64,000 nucleotides of DNA from Hyphomonas sp. Mor2 (GTDB lineage Bacteria > Pseudomonadota > Alphaproteobacteria > Caulobacterales > Hyphomonadaceae). Within the stretch, counting starts at the first letter, position 1. Each line of letters begins with the position of its first letter. The stretch spans positions 2,356,001 through 2,420,000 of the forward strand of contig NZ_CP017718.1 of NCBI RefSeq assembly GCF_001854405.1. The letters are read 5' to 3'. A program made the position numbers and the translations under genes. Below the pieces are notes generated by a model. The model made no database searches and was not told where the DNA came from. It saw only the letters and a program-made list of their open reading frames with translations. Positions 36,179 through 46,758 of this stretch are shown here, in pieces.

Positions 36179-36261
36179 GAGCGCTCACGTCATCTCAGGG
36201 TTGAAAATGGGTAATTCTGTCTGTCTGACGAATCAGATGGGCCAGTGCTGGAGTACCGGGC

Positions 36262-39200
36262 ATGAGCCAATACGGGTCCTGGAGCGTGAAAGGTGTGGAT
36301 GACCGCGCCCGCGCCGTCGCAAAGGAAAAAGCGCGCCTCAAAGGCGTGACGCTAGGCGATTATATCAACAACCTTCTGCTCGAAGGCCACAGTGAAGCCG
36401 GCCCCCGGGATCTTTACGGATCGCCCTTCCAGTCCGAACGCAGCCCCGCTTCGCATGGTGGCGCGCTTGATTCGCTGGCCCAACGGATCGAAGCGGTCGA
36501 AGCGCGCAGCACCCTTGCCATTACCGGCATCGATCAATCGGTTCTCGGAATGCTGGCCCGCCTGGAGGGCACCGAGAACTCGACCGCGGCAATGGCGGCC
36601 GAAGTCGAAGGCATGATCGATGAGCTGCGCGAGACCCATGAAACGCTGCATGCGAAAGTTGGCGCACTGGAATCCGACAAAAGCGGTCAGCAAAGCTTGG
36701 AAGCCATGAAGGCGCTGGAAGACGCGCTCGGAAAGCTCGCGTCTCACGTCTATGAAGAAGGGCGCATGACCCAGGACGAGACCCTCGCCATGAAGGGCCG
36801 GGTCGAAGCGGGCTTCAATGAATTGAGCGACCGGGTCGAAGGTATCGAGGTCAAAGTCGAATCGACGCTGGCCGGCGCAGCGCAACGCGTCGAGAAAGCC
36901 GTCGAGCAGGCCGAGCTTCGCGCCGAAGGCACGTCCCGACACTTGTCTGAACGGTTCTCGGCAATTGAATCCACCGTCGCCTCCAAGCTCGCCAAGGTGG
37001 ATCAGGTCGACGCCCGGATGAGCAGCGTCGAAGGCGATGTATCCGGCGCCATCACCTCAATGGAAAGCACACTGTCGCGTATTCAGGACCGGCTTAGCCG
37101 CGCCGAGATGACGACTGATACGGCGCTCAAGGCCCTGGAACAAACCTTTGCCAATCTCGATGAGCGCATCGACACGGTCGCTGAGCTTGCGAACCCGGAA
37201 AAAGCCAGTTTGCTCCGCGAGGAGCTGGAACAAAGGTTCAACGAACTCGCCACCGATTTGCGCACCAGTGTCGAACAGACCCGCCAACACCTGGCAGCGG
37301 AAATCGAGCGCGCAGCGGATCAAGCCAAACCGGAAATCGTCGACAGGCTCGAAGCCCGCGTCGCTACTCTGGAGGCCGACACTCCGGCAGACGCGATTAA
37401 TGGGTTCGGCGATCAGATTGCACGCCTGTCCAGCTCTCTGGATCAGCGCATCGTAGAAAGCGAAAGCCGCAGTGCCGCCGCGATCGAACAGGTCGGCGAA
37501 CAGGTCGCCAGCGCCATCAAGCACGTGCAGGCCCGCCAGGAGCAAGGCCAACGCGAACTCGCTGAAAAGGTCGACGCCCTGGAAGAGCGCCAGGCCACCA
37601 AGCTGTCTGAGGCGATTAACAATGTCTCGGATCGCCTGTCCGAAATGCAGGCGCAAACATCGGCATCTGTCTCGCCGGTCCAGAAAGCAATTGTGTCTCT
37701 GGCCTCGCGTCTGGAAGCGCTGGAAGATTTCAACGCCCCGCCGCTGGTTGAGCCTGAAGCCGAAGCTCTGCCAGAAATGCCGGAACTGCCCGCTGACGTG
37801 GAGCCGCTGGCCGCAGAGTCCGAGCCAGAAGCCGACCTGATTCCGGACCTCGCAGCCTTCGAGGATATCGCGCCCGAACCGGTTAAACCTGATCTGCCTG
37901 CACCAGCTAGCGCGGAAGAGCCGGAGGATTATGACTTCATCGCCGGTCTGCCGGACTTCGATGAGGATCCAAACGTGGTCGGCGCCGATGCTCCGGATCT
38001 CGCTCCGGAGTCCGAACCCGCCGCGACCAGCTTTGCGGAAAGCGCCCATGAATGGGAGGCGGCCACCGCTCAAGCAGATGATGACTATCTGCCTGAGAGC
38101 GAGCCTGTTGAGGCCTTCGACCCCTTTCAACCGGAAGAGAGCGCGCTGCAGGACACGCCTGAGCCAGCTGAAGAAGACCCTCTGGCCGAACTTGGCAGCT
38201 GGGACGAAGCGCATCAGGAGGCACGCGATTCGGACATCTTCTCAGATGCTGAAGAGCCTGGACCGATGGAAGAGCCAGTCCTCACTGATACACCAGACGA
38301 AGCGGAGGAGGCCCTCGCTCACAATCTGGATGATACCTTCGATCCGGATCTTGAAGAAGAGGATCCCCTTCTTGAACCCGATGATGACGCCACGGACTAT
38401 CTGAGTCGTGCGCGCAAGGCTGCGATTGCAGCGTCGGATCCTGCAACCAGTGATTCAAAACCCATGCTCGGTCGTCGATCAGCTGCTTCAAACGCACCAA
38501 AATCCTCCGGTGGGGGACGCAAGGTTCCGGTGATCGCGGCAGCCTCCGTACTCGCTCTGGCGGCCGCAGGTGCGACGGGCTGGATCGCCTTGCGCGGTAA
38601 GACCAGTTTCACCGGAGCCGATAATCCAAGCTTTGCCGCAACGGATCTCGCCGATCAGGCTGCAGCAGAGACGGTCGCGGAACCAACCTTGAGCGGGATC
38701 GAGTTCGCCGAAGAGGTCTCGCCCCTGGATGAGACTTTGTTCGAGGAAGAAGGCAGTGTCGCCGGGATGCCTGAGGCAGAGCTGGAGGCCGCCACCGCTC
38801 CGACCATGGCGCTCAGTCTGCCAGAAATTCCGAAAGCACTTTCCTTGGAACGCGCTGCCGTGGAAGGCGATCCGATTGCGCAGTTCAAATGGGGTGAATC
38901 CCGCCTCGCCGCCCAAGATTTCGCAGCCGGAGCTGACTTTGTCCGCCGCGCTGCGCGCCAGGGTCTGCCCGCCGCGCAATACCGGCTTGCCAAACTGCAT
39001 GAGCGCGGCATAGGTGTCCCGCGCGATTTCTTCGAAGCGCGCAGCTGGACAGAGAAGGCCGCGATCGGTGGCAACACGAAAGCGATGCACGACATCGCCG
39101 TCTTCTATGCCGATGGCGAAGGCGGTCCACAATCCTATGCCGCAGCGGCCGAATGGTTCCGCAAGGCCGCCGATTACGGCGTTGTAGACAGTCAGTACAA

Positions 39201-39642
39201 TCTCGCCCTTCTGTATGAGAATGGACTTGGCATTTCACCGAGCCAGACCGAGGCGCTTTACTGGTATGAAATCGCCGCCGCGAGCGGTGATGCCAGCGCC
39301 CCGGGCAATGTCGCCACATTGAGAGAAGCCCTGCCGTTGGAGCAAGCGCAACAGGCACAACGTCGGGCATCCAGCTGGACGGCGACGCCCGTTGATCAGG
39401 CCGCAAATGGCGCATTTGGACTGCAGGACTGGGACCGCTCCACACAGACGCAAATCGCGACTCTGCAAACGGTTCTGAATGGGCTCGGCTACGACACGGG
39501 CACGCCAGATGGTATTGCCGGATCAGGGACGCGCGCGGCAGTGGAAGCCTATCAGGCGGCGAACGGTCTGGACGCCAATGGTGTTATCGACGAGCTGCTG
39601 ATCGAAACGTTGAACCGTCAGACTCAAGGCTTGGCGGGATAA
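36262..39642 (+). CDS. podJ: PodJ-like polar organiser with Sel1 repeats and peptidoglycan-binding domain
   Basis: An 1126-residue protein. The first 42 residues (SWSVKGVDDRARAVAKEKARLKGVTLGDYINNLLLEG) match PodJ of Caulobacter. Long coiled coils follow (about 60-490), then an acidic Pro/Glu-rich linker (about 490-740) and one membrane helix (about 755-775, VPVIAAASVLALAAAGATGWIAL). The periplasmic part has Sel1-like repeats (about 860-1020, for example AAEWFRKAADYGVVDSQYNLALLYENGLG) and a C-terminal peptidoglycan-binding domain (about 1056-1115). PodJ marks the flagellar pole and recruits other polar proteins. GGAG lies before the ATG. It overlaps the TspO-like gene's end by 19 bases. Confidence 0.9.
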   Translation: MSQYGSWSVKGVDDRARAVAKEKARLKGVTLGDYINNLLLEGHSEAGPRDLYGSPFQSERSPASHGGALDSLAQRIEAVEARSTLAITGIDQSVLGMLARLEGTENSTAAMAAEVEGMIDELRETHETLHAKVGALESDKSGQQSLEAMKALEDALGKLASHVYEEGRMTQDETLAMKGRVEAGFNELSDRVEGIEVKVESTLAGAAQRVEKAVEQAELRAEGTSRHLSERFSAIESTVASKLAKVDQVDARMSSVEGDVSGAITSMESTLSRIQDRLSRAEMTTDTALKALEQTFANLDERIDTVAELANPEKASLLREELEQRFNELATDLRTSVEQTRQHLAAEIERAADQAKPEIVDRLEARVATLEADTPADAINGFGDQIARLSSSLDQRIVESESRSAAAIEQVGEQVASAIKHVQARQEQGQRELAEKVDALEERQATKLSEAINNVSDRLSEMQAQTSASVSPVQKAIVSLASRLEALEDFNAPPLVEPEAEALPEMPELPADVEPLAAESEPEADLIPDLAAFEDIAPEPVKPDLPAPASAEEPEDYDFIAGLPDFDEDPNVVGADAPDLAPESEPAATSFAESAHEWEAATAQADDDYLPESEPVEAFDPFQPEESALQDTPEPAEEDPLAELGSWDEAHQEARDSDIFSDAEEPGPMEEPVLTDTPDEAEEALAHNLDDTFDPDLEEEDPLLEPDDDATDYLSRARKAAIAASDPATSDSKPMLGRRSAASNAPKSSGGGRKVPVIAAASVLALAAAGATGWIALRGKTSFTGADNPSFAATDLADQAAAETVAEPTLSGIEFAEEVSPLDETLFEEEGSVAGMPEAELEAATAPTMALSLPEIPKALSLERAAVEGDPIAQFKWGESRLAAQDFAAGADFVRRAARQGLPAAQYRLAKLHERGIGVPRDFFEARSWTEKAAIGGNTKAMHDIAVFYADGEGGPQSYAAAAEWFRKAADYGVVDSQYNLALLYENGLGISPSQTEALYWYEIAAASGDASAPGNVATLREALPLEQAQQAQRRASSWTATPVDQAANGAFGLQDWDRSTQTQIATLQTVLNGLGYDTGTPDGIAGSGTRAAVEAYQAANGLDANGVIDELLIETLNRQTQGLAG

Positions 39643-40385
39643 CTGCCGCTCGCCCCGAACCGGATCCGCCGGAACAGGATATAGACCCCGACAATCGCCG
39701 CTGCGATGGCGAGCGCATGAGTTTCCAACCGGGTCCAGTTATTGACGACAATGCCCAGCAGGCCCCAGCCCAGGGCAACAAAGTACCAACCGCTGCGGCT
39801 TACATGGTTCGCAAACACCGTTGCCAGGATTACGGCTGGGACGAGGGTCATCCACAGCGACTGCCACACCGCATCGCTGGGTCCGCGCCCGAGCAACCAC
39901 CGCCCGACATCCGGTACGCTGATTGACACCGCCACGGTGAGCCAACCGGCCAGCATTCCAACGGTCACTCCATACAGAACACTGCGCAGCGACCCGTCAT
40001 AAGTCTGGGTCTGGTCGAGGCGATAGGCCGCTTCCCAGGCGAAAAAGCCGATCGGTAACAAGAGCAGAAAATCCAGCCAGACCGAGCCGATGCTCTGCGC
40101 CGATATCATCCAGATCACATTTCCAAATCCCGCCAGCGCCAGCGGAGCTGCAACTTGCCGTGTCGCATGATCCGGCTTCTGCAAATGCAGCAGCGCCATC
40201 GCAAAGAATCCCAGGAAAATCACACTCCAGATCGCGAAAAATATGCCGATGGGAAGCTCTGGAGGAATACCATCGGCAACCGCGCGGGCACCAATGCTCT
40301 CTCCGAATCCCAGGCTCGGCAGAGCGGGCGCCAGGAATTGACCCAGCGCAGCCAGTAGAAGTGCGTATCGATTAAAGTCAGTCAT
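39624..40385 (-). CDS. TspO/MBR-related membrane protein
   Basis: A 253-residue protein with about seven or eight hydrophobic helices. FFAIWSVIFLGFFAMALL resembles the FxPPGWVFPIVWT/IWS-IxxG region of the TspO/MBR (tryptophan-rich sensory) family, of which long 250-residue members occur in bacteria. TspO proteins bind tetrapyrroles and cholesterol-like ligands. No specific ligand residues can be assigned, so function is inferred only from resemblance. Its end overlaps podJ. Confidence 0.6.
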   Translation of the reverse strand: MTDFNRYALLLAALGQFLAPALPSLGFGESIGARAVADGIPPELPIGIFFAIWSVIFLGFFAMALLHLQKPDHATRQVAAPLALAGFGNVIWMISAQSIGSVWLDFLLLLPIGFFAWEAAYRLDQTQTYDGSLRSVLYGVTVGMLAGWLTVAVSISVPDVGRWLLGRGPSDAVWQSLWMTLVPAVILATVFANHVSRSGWYFVALGWGLLGIVVNNWTRLETHALAIAAAIVGVYILFRRIRFGASGSYPAKP

Positions 40386-40451
40386 ACAAAGCCTCTACCT
40401 ACTCCATGGCAAAGCTTGCAAAAAACTTCCAGTCATCGATTCGTGATCGGC

Positions 40452-41483
40452 TTATGCCGCCTTGGCCGCAGCTTTATACAGCGCCAGGAACAATTCCCGC
40501 GTTGCCGGTTCTGCGAGCCCCGCGCCGCCTGGCGATTTTGCCATCAGCTCCAGATCGTGCAGGCGCTCGATCAGGCGGGTCAGACGCGGTGTCGGCCATT
40601 TGCGAAGGCGGGCCTGAAATGCGGGCCAATCGGATTTCCAGACCGGCGGCTTCAGCTTCATCCCGACATTCGCCGCGCCGCCCTCGCCCTGCAAAGCCTG
40701 GGCATCAAGCATGCGGCTCGCTTCCATTTCAAACATGCGCACCAGGCTGATCGGCGACAGCCCGGCATCCAGCACCCGGTCCATCTCCGCCTGCGCTGAA
40801 GCCGGCTCACCATTCAGCGCCAAGAGGACGGCGCGGCGGGCATTCTCGTCGGCATTGGTCTCGCACAGCGCTTGCACGTCCGCCAAACTCACGGCGCGCC
40901 CAAGGTCATGGGCATAGATGGCAAGCTTCTCCATCTCTGCATTGGCGAGACTGCGATGTCCGGGCAAACCTCCTACGAATTCAGACAGCGCATCTGGCTC
41001 GATCTCGACTTCCTGCTGTTTGAGAAAGGATTGAACCAGCTCTGACATATCCGAGTCGCTATCGGCGAAGAGATGCAGCGCAGCGGCGTGCGGCGCCGCT
41101 TCGAATGCCGTGCGCAGTTTTGAACGCGTATTGAGACCGCCATTCTGGATCACAAGCTTTGCCGCCACTCGCTCGATGGGCAGATCCAGCACCTCTTTCA
41201 TCAGCGTGAACAGTTTCTCGCCTTTGGCGCGGATGCGGATAATCGTGCCTTCGCCGAGCAGAGAGACAGCTTCCAGCGCATCGAACAGTTTGGCGGGCTC
41301 GCGTTTAACGTCATCTTCATCGAGGGTCACGACCGTGGCCGGATCGGAATGTGTCCAGGCCTTGATCAACGCAGTCGCCGCATCCGCGACCACGCCTTCA
41401 TCGTCTCCGAAGATCAGCACAAACGGACAGGCAGGATCAGGCTTCTTCGCAAAACGTTCCGCGCGGTCGCCTTGCAGCTTCAT
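40452..41483 (-). CDS. holA: DNA polymerase III delta subunit
   Basis: A 343-residue clamp-loader subunit that opens the beta sliding clamp. The start FVLIFGDDEGVVADAATALIKAW and the segment LVIQNGGLNTRSKLRTAFEAAPHAAALHLF fit the AAA-like N-terminal domain. The SLADVQALCETNADENARRAVLLAL part and C-terminal region fit the rest of the family. It overlaps lptE by four bases in the conserved leuS-lptE-holA order. Confidence 0.92.
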   Translation of the reverse strand: MKLQGDRAERFAKKPDPACPFVLIFGDDEGVVADAATALIKAWTHSDPATVVTLDEDDVKREPAKLFDALEAVSLLGEGTIIRIRAKGEKLFTLMKEVLDLPIERVAAKLVIQNGGLNTRSKLRTAFEAAPHAAALHLFADSDSDMSELVQSFLKQQEVEIEPDALSEFVGGLPGHRSLANAEMEKLAIYAHDLGRAVSLADVQALCETNADENARRAVLLALNGEPASAQAEMDRVLDAGLSPISLVRMFEMEASRMLDAQALQGEGGAANVGMKLKPPVWKSDWPAFQARLRKWPTPRLTRLIERLHDLELMAKSPGGAGLAEPATRELFLALYKAAAKAA

Positions 41484-41944
41484 TCGGCGCTCGCCGTCTT
41501 GATCCGCAAATCGTCAGCAATGCGCCGGGCCAGAATCAGCATGGCTCGATCCGTCGCATCGATTTGCGCCGCAATGTCCGAGAAAGGCGCGTCCGGCACC
41601 AGGAAGCTCGTCTCTGCGGATGAGCGTCCCGAAATCGCGGTGTCGCCATAGGCGAAGACATAGTCGGCGCGGACGATAATGTCGGTCCGCGTCGCGGCTT
41701 CGTCGGGTTGCAGGGCGAGCCGTCCGATCCGTTCATCGAGTTCGATTTCCAAGCGGCCGCGTGTATCAACCCCGGGCAATCCAGGCGCGAGCTCCTGCAG
41801 CAGTGCTTTGCGCAGGGAATGACCCGCACGGCCATCGATCGTGCCGATCTGGATGTTTCCAGCGGTCGCATCGCTCGCATAAAGCGGCGTAAATCCGCAG
41901 GCCGAAAGCGTCAGCGCCAGAAGAGCAATCGCAAACTGTCTCAT
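41480..41944 (-). CDS. lptE: LPS-assembly lipoprotein LptE
   Basis: A 154-residue outer-membrane lipoprotein that plugs LptD and helps deliver LPS to the surface. Signal and lipobox are LALTLSAC (Cys16), followed by GFTPLYA, a mark of LptE in alphaproteobacteria. The ATG at 41944 is chosen; a GTG one codon upstream is in frame. It overlaps the leuS stop by one base (TGATG) and holA by four, so all three are co-translated. Confidence 0.88.
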   Translation of the reverse strand: MRQFAIALLALTLSACGFTPLYASDATAGNIQIGTIDGRAGHSLRKALLQELAPGLPGVDTRGRLEIELDERIGRLALQPDEAATRTDIIVRADYVFAYGDTAISGRSSAETSFLVPDAPFSDIAAQIDATDRAMLILARRIADDLRIKTASAE

Positions 41945-44529
41945 CACACCACGATATTCACGATCCGGCCGGGAACCACAATCACTTTCTTGATGTCTTT
42001 GTCAGCGATGAAGGTCTGCAGCGCGGGGAGTGCCAAGGCCGCGGTCTCAACTTCGTCCTTGTTCGCCGTCTTGGAAACAGAAATCTCTGCCCGGCGCTTG
42101 CCATTGACCTGGATCGGTAAGGTCACGCTGTCTTCGGCCAGCAAGCTTTCCTCCACCTCTGGCCAGGCGGCCGCAGAGCAAAGGCCTTCGCCGCCGATCA
42201 GCGCCCAGCACTCTTCTGCAAGATGCGGCATGAACGGCACCAGACAGCGCGCCAGCATGGAGGCGCCCTCAAAGCGGGCTTGCAACACCGCGTCGCCGCC
42301 CTGCTCGGCTTTTTTCAAGGTGCTCACCCATTCGTGCACGGTGGCGATGGCCGAATTGAACCTGAACTCTTCGATGGCCCGATCTATCGCATGAACGGCC
42401 TTATGCGATGCACGTCGGAGATCGATCGCCGAATCGTGCGGGGCCGCGTCACGCGGCGCTTCGCTGAGCGCATTGAACACGCCCCAGACGCGCTGGACGA
42501 ACCGCCCGGCGCCTTCGGCACCCGATTGCGTCCATTCGACGTCTCGTTCTGGCGGGCTGTCCGACAGGACGAACCAACGGGCCGTGTCGGCACCGAACGT
42601 AGCAATGATATTGTCGGGGTCGACCGTATTCTTTTTCGACTTGGACATTTTTTCGATCGCACCGACGGTCACAGGCGTACCGGATTCGCGTTCGATCCAA
42701 GTGCCATCCTGCTGCTCGATCTCAGACGGTTGGAGCCAGCGACCATCTTCGGATTTATAGGTCTCGTGCGTCACCATGCCTTGCGTAAACAGGCCCGCGA
42801 ACGGCTCACCGCTGGGCAAGTCTACCTCCCCGACATCGCGCATGGCGCGCGTGAAGAAGCGGGCATACAGCAAGTGCAGGACGGCGTGTTCAACGCCGCC
42901 GACATATTGATCTACCGGCAACCAATAGGCGCGCTCCGCCGGATCATCGACGCTCGCAAAGCGGGCGAAATACCAGCTGGAATCATTGAACGTGTCGAGC
43001 GTATCTGTCTCACGCAACGCCGCTTTTCCGCATTTCGGGCAATTGCAATGCTTCCAAGTCGGATGATGCTCCAGCGGATTGCCCGGCTTGTCGAAGCTGA
43101 CATCGTCCGGAAGCTTGACCGGCAAGTCTGCCTCAGGGACGGGCACGATGCCGCAATCCTCGCAATGGATGACCGGGATTGGGCAGCCCCAGTATCGCTG
43201 CCGCGACACGCCCCAGTCGCGCAGGCGATAATTCACCGTCCCCTGGCCGAGGCCCATTTCTTCAATTCGAGCAATCGCCAGTGAAATCGCTTCGTCGACC
43301 GGTTTCCCATCCAGGAAGCCCGAATTCATGATCGACCCCGGTCCGGTATAGGCGGCGTCCATGTCCGCGCCCTCGCCGGAGCTGACCCAGGCAGCGGAAG
43401 CAGCCTCTTTGTCGGATGGCTTCACGACGGGCAGGATTGGCAGGTCATACTTGCGGGCAAAATCGAAATCGCGCTGGTCATGCCCCGGACAGGCGAAGAT
43501 CGCCCCGGTGCCATAGCCCATCAGGACAAAATTCGCGACATAGACCGGAAGCGTCTGTCCTTTCATGAAAGGGTGAGTGACTTTGAGGCCTGTATCGAAG
43601 CCCATTTTCGGGGCCTTTTCGATATCGGCTTCCGACGTTCCAACCTTGACGCACTCGGCGCGAAAATCCGCCAGCGTGCCATTCGATTCGGCCATTGCGA
43701 TGGTTAAAGGATGGTCGGGCGACAGTGCCAGAAAACTCGCCCCGAACAGTGTGTCCGGGCGGGTGGTGAAAATTTCGATCCCGTCGGCATGCCCATCCGG
43801 AGAATCTCCGGCCCACTCGAAGCGCATCTGCAAGCCTTCCGAGCGGCCGATCCAGTTGGCCTGCATCGTCCGCACCTTTTCCGGCCAGCGGTCGAGCTTC
43901 TGGACCTTGTCCAGCAAATCCTCGGCATAGTCGGTGATCCGGAAGAACCATTGCACCAGTTCGCGCTGCTCAACCTCCGCGCCGGACCGCCAGCCTTTGC
44001 CGTCAATCACCTGCTCATTGGCGAGCACGGTATTGTCGACCGGGTCCCAATTCACTTTGGCCTTCTTCTGATAGACGAGGCCCTTGTCCATGAATTTCAG
44101 GAACAGGCGCTGTTGTTCGCCATAATAGTCGGGGTCGCAGGTCGCGAACTCGCGCGACCAGTCCAGAGACAGGCCGAGTTTTTCGAATTGGGCCTTCATC
44201 GCGGCGATATTCTGATAAGTCCATTCGCCCGGATGTACGCCTTTCTCCATGGCGGCATTCTCCGCCGGCATGCCAAACGCATCCCAGCCCATAGGGTGCA
44301 AAACATTGTAGCCCTTGGCTTTTTTGTGCCGCGCTACGACATCGCCCATGGCATAGTTTCGGACATGACCCATGTGCAACCGGCCGGACGGATAGGGAAA
44401 CATTTCCAGCACATAGGCTTTTGGCATATCGCCCGCCTCCGCCGGAGATTTGGCTTTAAACAGCTCAGCCTTTTGCCAGGCCTCACGCCATTTGGGTTCC
44501 GCTGCTTGCGGATTGTATCTTGAGGCCAT
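41944..44529 (-). CDS. leuS: leucyl-tRNA synthetase
   Basis: An 861-residue class I synthetase that charges leucine onto tRNA. The HIGH motif is the HMGH of [15 protein letters not shown] and KMSKS is in [16 protein letters not shown]. The editing domain and a zinc-type cysteine cluster (CNCPKCGKA) are present. Start 44529 follows GGGGGAGG closely; the ATG at 44541 falls within that site. It heads the leuS-lptE-holA group, downstream of a DUF3576 lipoprotein. Confidence 0.97.
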   Translation of the reverse strand: MASRYNPQAAEPKWREAWQKAELFKAKSPAEAGDMPKAYVLEMFPYPSGRLHMGHVRNYAMGDVVARHKKAKGYNVLHPMGWDAFGMPAENAAMEKGVHPGEWTYQNIAAMKAQFEKLGLSLDWSREFATCDPDYYGEQQRLFLKFMDKGLVYQKKAKVNWDPVDNTVLANEQVIDGKGWRSGAEVEQRELVQWFFRITDYAEDLLDKVQKLDRWPEKVRTMQANWIGRSEGLQMRFEWAGDSPDGHADGIEIFTTRPDTLFGASFLALSPDHPLTIAMAESNGTLADFRAECVKVGTSEADIEKAPKMGFDTGLKVTHPFMKGQTLPVYVANFVLMGYGTGAIFACPGHDQRDFDFARKYDLPILPVVKPSDKEAASAAWVSSGEGADMDAAYTGPGSIMNSGFLDGKPVDEAISLAIARIEEMGLGQGTVNYRLRDWGVSRQRYWGCPIPVIHCEDCGIVPVPEADLPVKLPDDVSFDKPGNPLEHHPTWKHCNCPKCGKAALRETDTLDTFNDSSWYFARFASVDDPAERAYWLPVDQYVGGVEHAVLHLLYARFFTRAMRDVGEVDLPSGEPFAGLFTQGMVTHETYKSEDGRWLQPSEIEQQDGTWIERESGTPVTVGAIEKMSKSKKNTVDPDNIIATFGADTARWFVLSDSPPERDVEWTQSGAEGAGRFVQRVWGVFNALSEAPRDAAPHDSAIDLRRASHKAVHAIDRAIEEFRFNSAIATVHEWVSTLKKAEQGGDAVLQARFEGASMLARCLVPFMPHLAEECWALIGGEGLCSAAAWPEVEESLLAEDSVTLPIQVNGKRRAEISVSKTANKDEVETAALALPALQTFIADKDIKKVIVVPGRIVNIVV

Positions 44530-44552
44530 GGCCTCCCCCATAAATTTTAAAA

Positions 44553-44984
44553 CTAGTCGAGTTCAGAAGCTTTGAGATTACGCGCGCGAGATAGGATCGC
44601 GTTCTCTAGCTGGATACCGGTCTCGGGATCTGCATCTGCATCCACCCAGGTGCCATCCTGATTCACCTGACGGAAGACAGAGACTTTCACGCCGTCTGCT
44701 CGCAACCGGGAATCGAGGATGTAGACCGTGGCCTTGACCCGTTCATTCGGCGCGCTCTCAAATGCCCGCCAGTCATAGATGATCGTCCCGCCATAGGGGT
44801 CAGCGGTAACCAGCGGCAGCGAATCTAACGTGTCCAGACTGGCCCGCCAAAGATACGGATTGGCCCCACCGGAAATTTCCTCAACCACACGGGTCTCGAC
44901 ACTGCCGCCACCGCCGCCGAAGACACAACCTGATAGCGCGACGGCGCCGATGGCTGCTGTGATCAGGGTAGATACTGCCTTCAT
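44553..44984 (-). CDS. DUF3576-family lipoprotein
   Basis: A 143-residue predicted lipoprotein with signal [13 protein letters not shown] and Cys acylation after it. The mature protein has [31 protein letters not shown], the family hallmark. This family is normally next to leuS in alphaproteobacteria, as here (23-base gap). Function is unknown, but an envelope role is likely. Start ATG 44984 is preferred over 45005. Confidence 0.82.
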   Translation of the reverse strand: MKAVSTLITAAIGAVALSGCVFGGGGGSVETRVVEEISGGANPYLWRASLDTLDSLPLVTADPYGGTIIYDWRAFESAPNERVKATVYILDSRLRADGVKVSVFRQVNQDGTWVDADADPETGIQLENAILSRARNLKASELD

Positions 44985-45101
44985 ATTGTCATTTCCCGTT
45001 GGCAAGGTCTTGTTGATTAACAGTCTCTATAGCACCTGAAACTGAGCCTGCCAGTGCCGATATGTTATCGGGTTCATCCGCATCGAAGGAAGCCACATGA
45101 T

Positions 45102-46274
45102 ATGAGACAATTCTGCGTTTTCGCTCCCTGTCTGCTGCTGGCCCTACCAGCCCTCGGGCAAGGATCCGCGCCGCTTGAAACCGAGTTTGATCTCGAAGCC
45201 GTAACGTTGATCATGCCGCTCGCAGATCGGGACTCCGATATCGCGACGGAGCCGGTCCTGGGCGAGCTGTCGATCAATGGATTGAGTGAGAAGGTTCTGG
45301 AAAACGGGACGCGCGTACGCGCGCGCGGCACGCTGCGGCTACAACGCGATCATCCCGCTCGCCCCGGTGGCATAGGCGGTTTCGGAGATCTCACAACTGC
45401 GCCCACAGGCGCTTTTTCCGGCCTCTCGGCGGCGGCGTCTATCGAGACCAGCGATCTGCGCGCGCGGCTGGAAACGGCTTATCTGCAGGTCGATGGCGGC
45501 TATGGTGAGCTGCGGATCGGCAAGGATCGAGGCGTCGCCAGCCGGTTCCATGAAGGGGCGAAATCTGTCCTCTCGCATGGCCGTCTCGACAGCGCTCTGC
45601 TTGACCCAACCGGCCTTTCAGCAATCCGCACGCGCCACGATCTGACCGGGCCCAGCGCCAAGATTTCCTTTGCCAGTCCGCGCCTGATCGGGTTTCGCGC
45701 CGGGGCGAGTTTCACCCCTGAGGTAGATGCTGACGGGCTCGACCGCCGTCCGGCCGCATCGGCAGGCGGGCTCGCACCCGAGACGCAGAATGCCATCGAA
45801 CTCGCCTTGAACGCGAGTCGGCGATTTCGTGAGTCGGGCTGGCGAGTCGATATCGGCCTTGGCTGGTCCAGCGCGGATGTTTCCTCAAACGGATTGACTT
45901 CGCCTTACGGCTCCGTCGAAACCTGGTCAGCGGGTACGCGGATCGAGCGCGACGACTGGACCTTCGGCACCTCCTGGTTGGAGTCGGATAATGGCCTTTC
46001 GAATGGGGCCTATTCGGCCTGGAGCGCCGGGCTTCACCGAGAGGCTTACAACACTGAATTTTCTGCAGAATATGGGGAATCCGCTGAAGATTCGGCCAGT
46101 CTGGATGCGGCGAGTTGGCGGATCGGCGCGGCCCGTCAATTTACCCCGAACACCCGACTTGCGATCGCCTATCTCAGCGATGAGATCGAATCACCACTGC
46201 AAACCCAGCGTTCACAGGGCATTGTTGTCGAAATCACACTCTCACAGAAAATTGTGCAGATAACTGGAAATTAA
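45102..46274 (+). CDS. porin-like outer-membrane protein
   Basis: A 390-residue protein with a signal peptide (FCVFAPCLLLALPALG). The mature part alternates charged and hydrophobic residues in many short strands, with aromatic-containing turns (GWRVDIGLGWSSADVSSNG, WTFGTSWLESDNG), as in 16-stranded alphaproteobacterial porins, and RARGTLRLQRDHP near the start. The last residues end in Asn rather than the usual Phe. It should let small solutes cross the outer membrane. The start ATG 45102 lies 11 bases after GAAGGA. Confidence 0.75.
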   Translation: MRQFCVFAPCLLLALPALGQGSAPLETEFDLEAVTLIMPLADRDSDIATEPVLGELSINGLSEKVLENGTRVRARGTLRLQRDHPARPGGIGGFGDLTTAPTGAFSGLSAAASIETSDLRARLETAYLQVDGGYGELRIGKDRGVASRFHEGAKSVLSHGRLDSALLDPTGLSAIRTRHDLTGPSAKISFASPRLIGFRAGASFTPEVDADGLDRRPAASAGGLAPETQNAIELALNASRRFRESGWRVDIGLGWSSADVSSNGLTSPYGSVETWSAGTRIERDDWTFGTSWLESDNGLSNGAYSAWSAGLHREAYNTEFSAEYGESAEDSASLDAASWRIGAARQFTPNTRLAIAYLSDEIESPLQTQRSQGIVVEITLSQKIVQITGN

Positions 46275-46285
46275 GGTTCTATTAA
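46271..46285 (+). promoter_or_regulatory. CtrA binding box upstream of the NtrZ-like gene
   Basis: TTAAGGTTCTATTAA is a perfect TTAA-N7-TTAA. The first TTAA overlaps the porin stop codon. The next gene begins 38 bases downstream. Confidence 0.65.
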
Positions 46286-46323
46286 CTGATGTGACTGCTA
46301 TCTATTGGGCAGGAGTATCTGAC

Positions 46324-46758
46324 ATGCGCATTCTTGCGGCGTCTCTTGTATTATTTGGTGGCTGCACCCTTCCGGCGATGGCCCAGCAAGACGTGCCGGA
46401 AATGCCTGCTCCGACCATGGCTGAGACCGATCAGGCCGAGCCTGACTGGTTCCAGAAGTTCAGCCTCAGTGGTGCCAGCCTGGATTCTCCTGTGTGGGAG
46501 TCGCGACCATCTCAGACCTTTAACCTGGCCTGGATCAAGGGCGACCGTTGGAGCCTCAGCCTGGACCTCACCTCGCGCGGTGAGGACTCGCCTCTGCCAC
46601 GGGAAGAGATGATGGCGGAAGCCGAGTTCCGGATCACACCGCGCATCACCGTCGGTGGTGAGCTGACCATCGGGGCGGAAGAACTCGATGATACGGCTCA
46701 GTGGGAAGATCAGGAAATCGAAGCAGGTATCCGGCTTCGCTCCGCCTTTAAATTCTAG
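46324..46758 (+). CDS. NtrZ-like periplasmic protein
   Basis: A 144-residue secreted protein. The signal peptide is [20 protein letters not shown], cleaved before QQ. The mature domain resembles NtrZ of Caulobacter, a periplasmic inhibitor of the NtrY kinase: [27 protein letters not shown] and the ending IRLRSAFKF. The order and spacing of these blocks fit, but identity is modest. No ntrY is nearby. A CtrA box precedes it. It overlaps the convergent tsaD by four bases. Confidence 0.6.
   Translation: MRILAASLVLFGGCTLPAMAQQDVPEMPAPTMAETDQAEPDWFQKFSLSGASLDSPVWESRPSQTFNLAWIKGDRWSLSLDLTSRGEDSPLPREEMMAEAEFRITPRITVGGELTIGAEELDDTAQWEDQEIEAGIRLRSAFKF

Noticed and set aside
37057-38214. 385-residue minus-strand frame inside podJ
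   Set aside because: Opposes the PodJ coiled coil; the high G+C codon bias makes long antisense frames common here.
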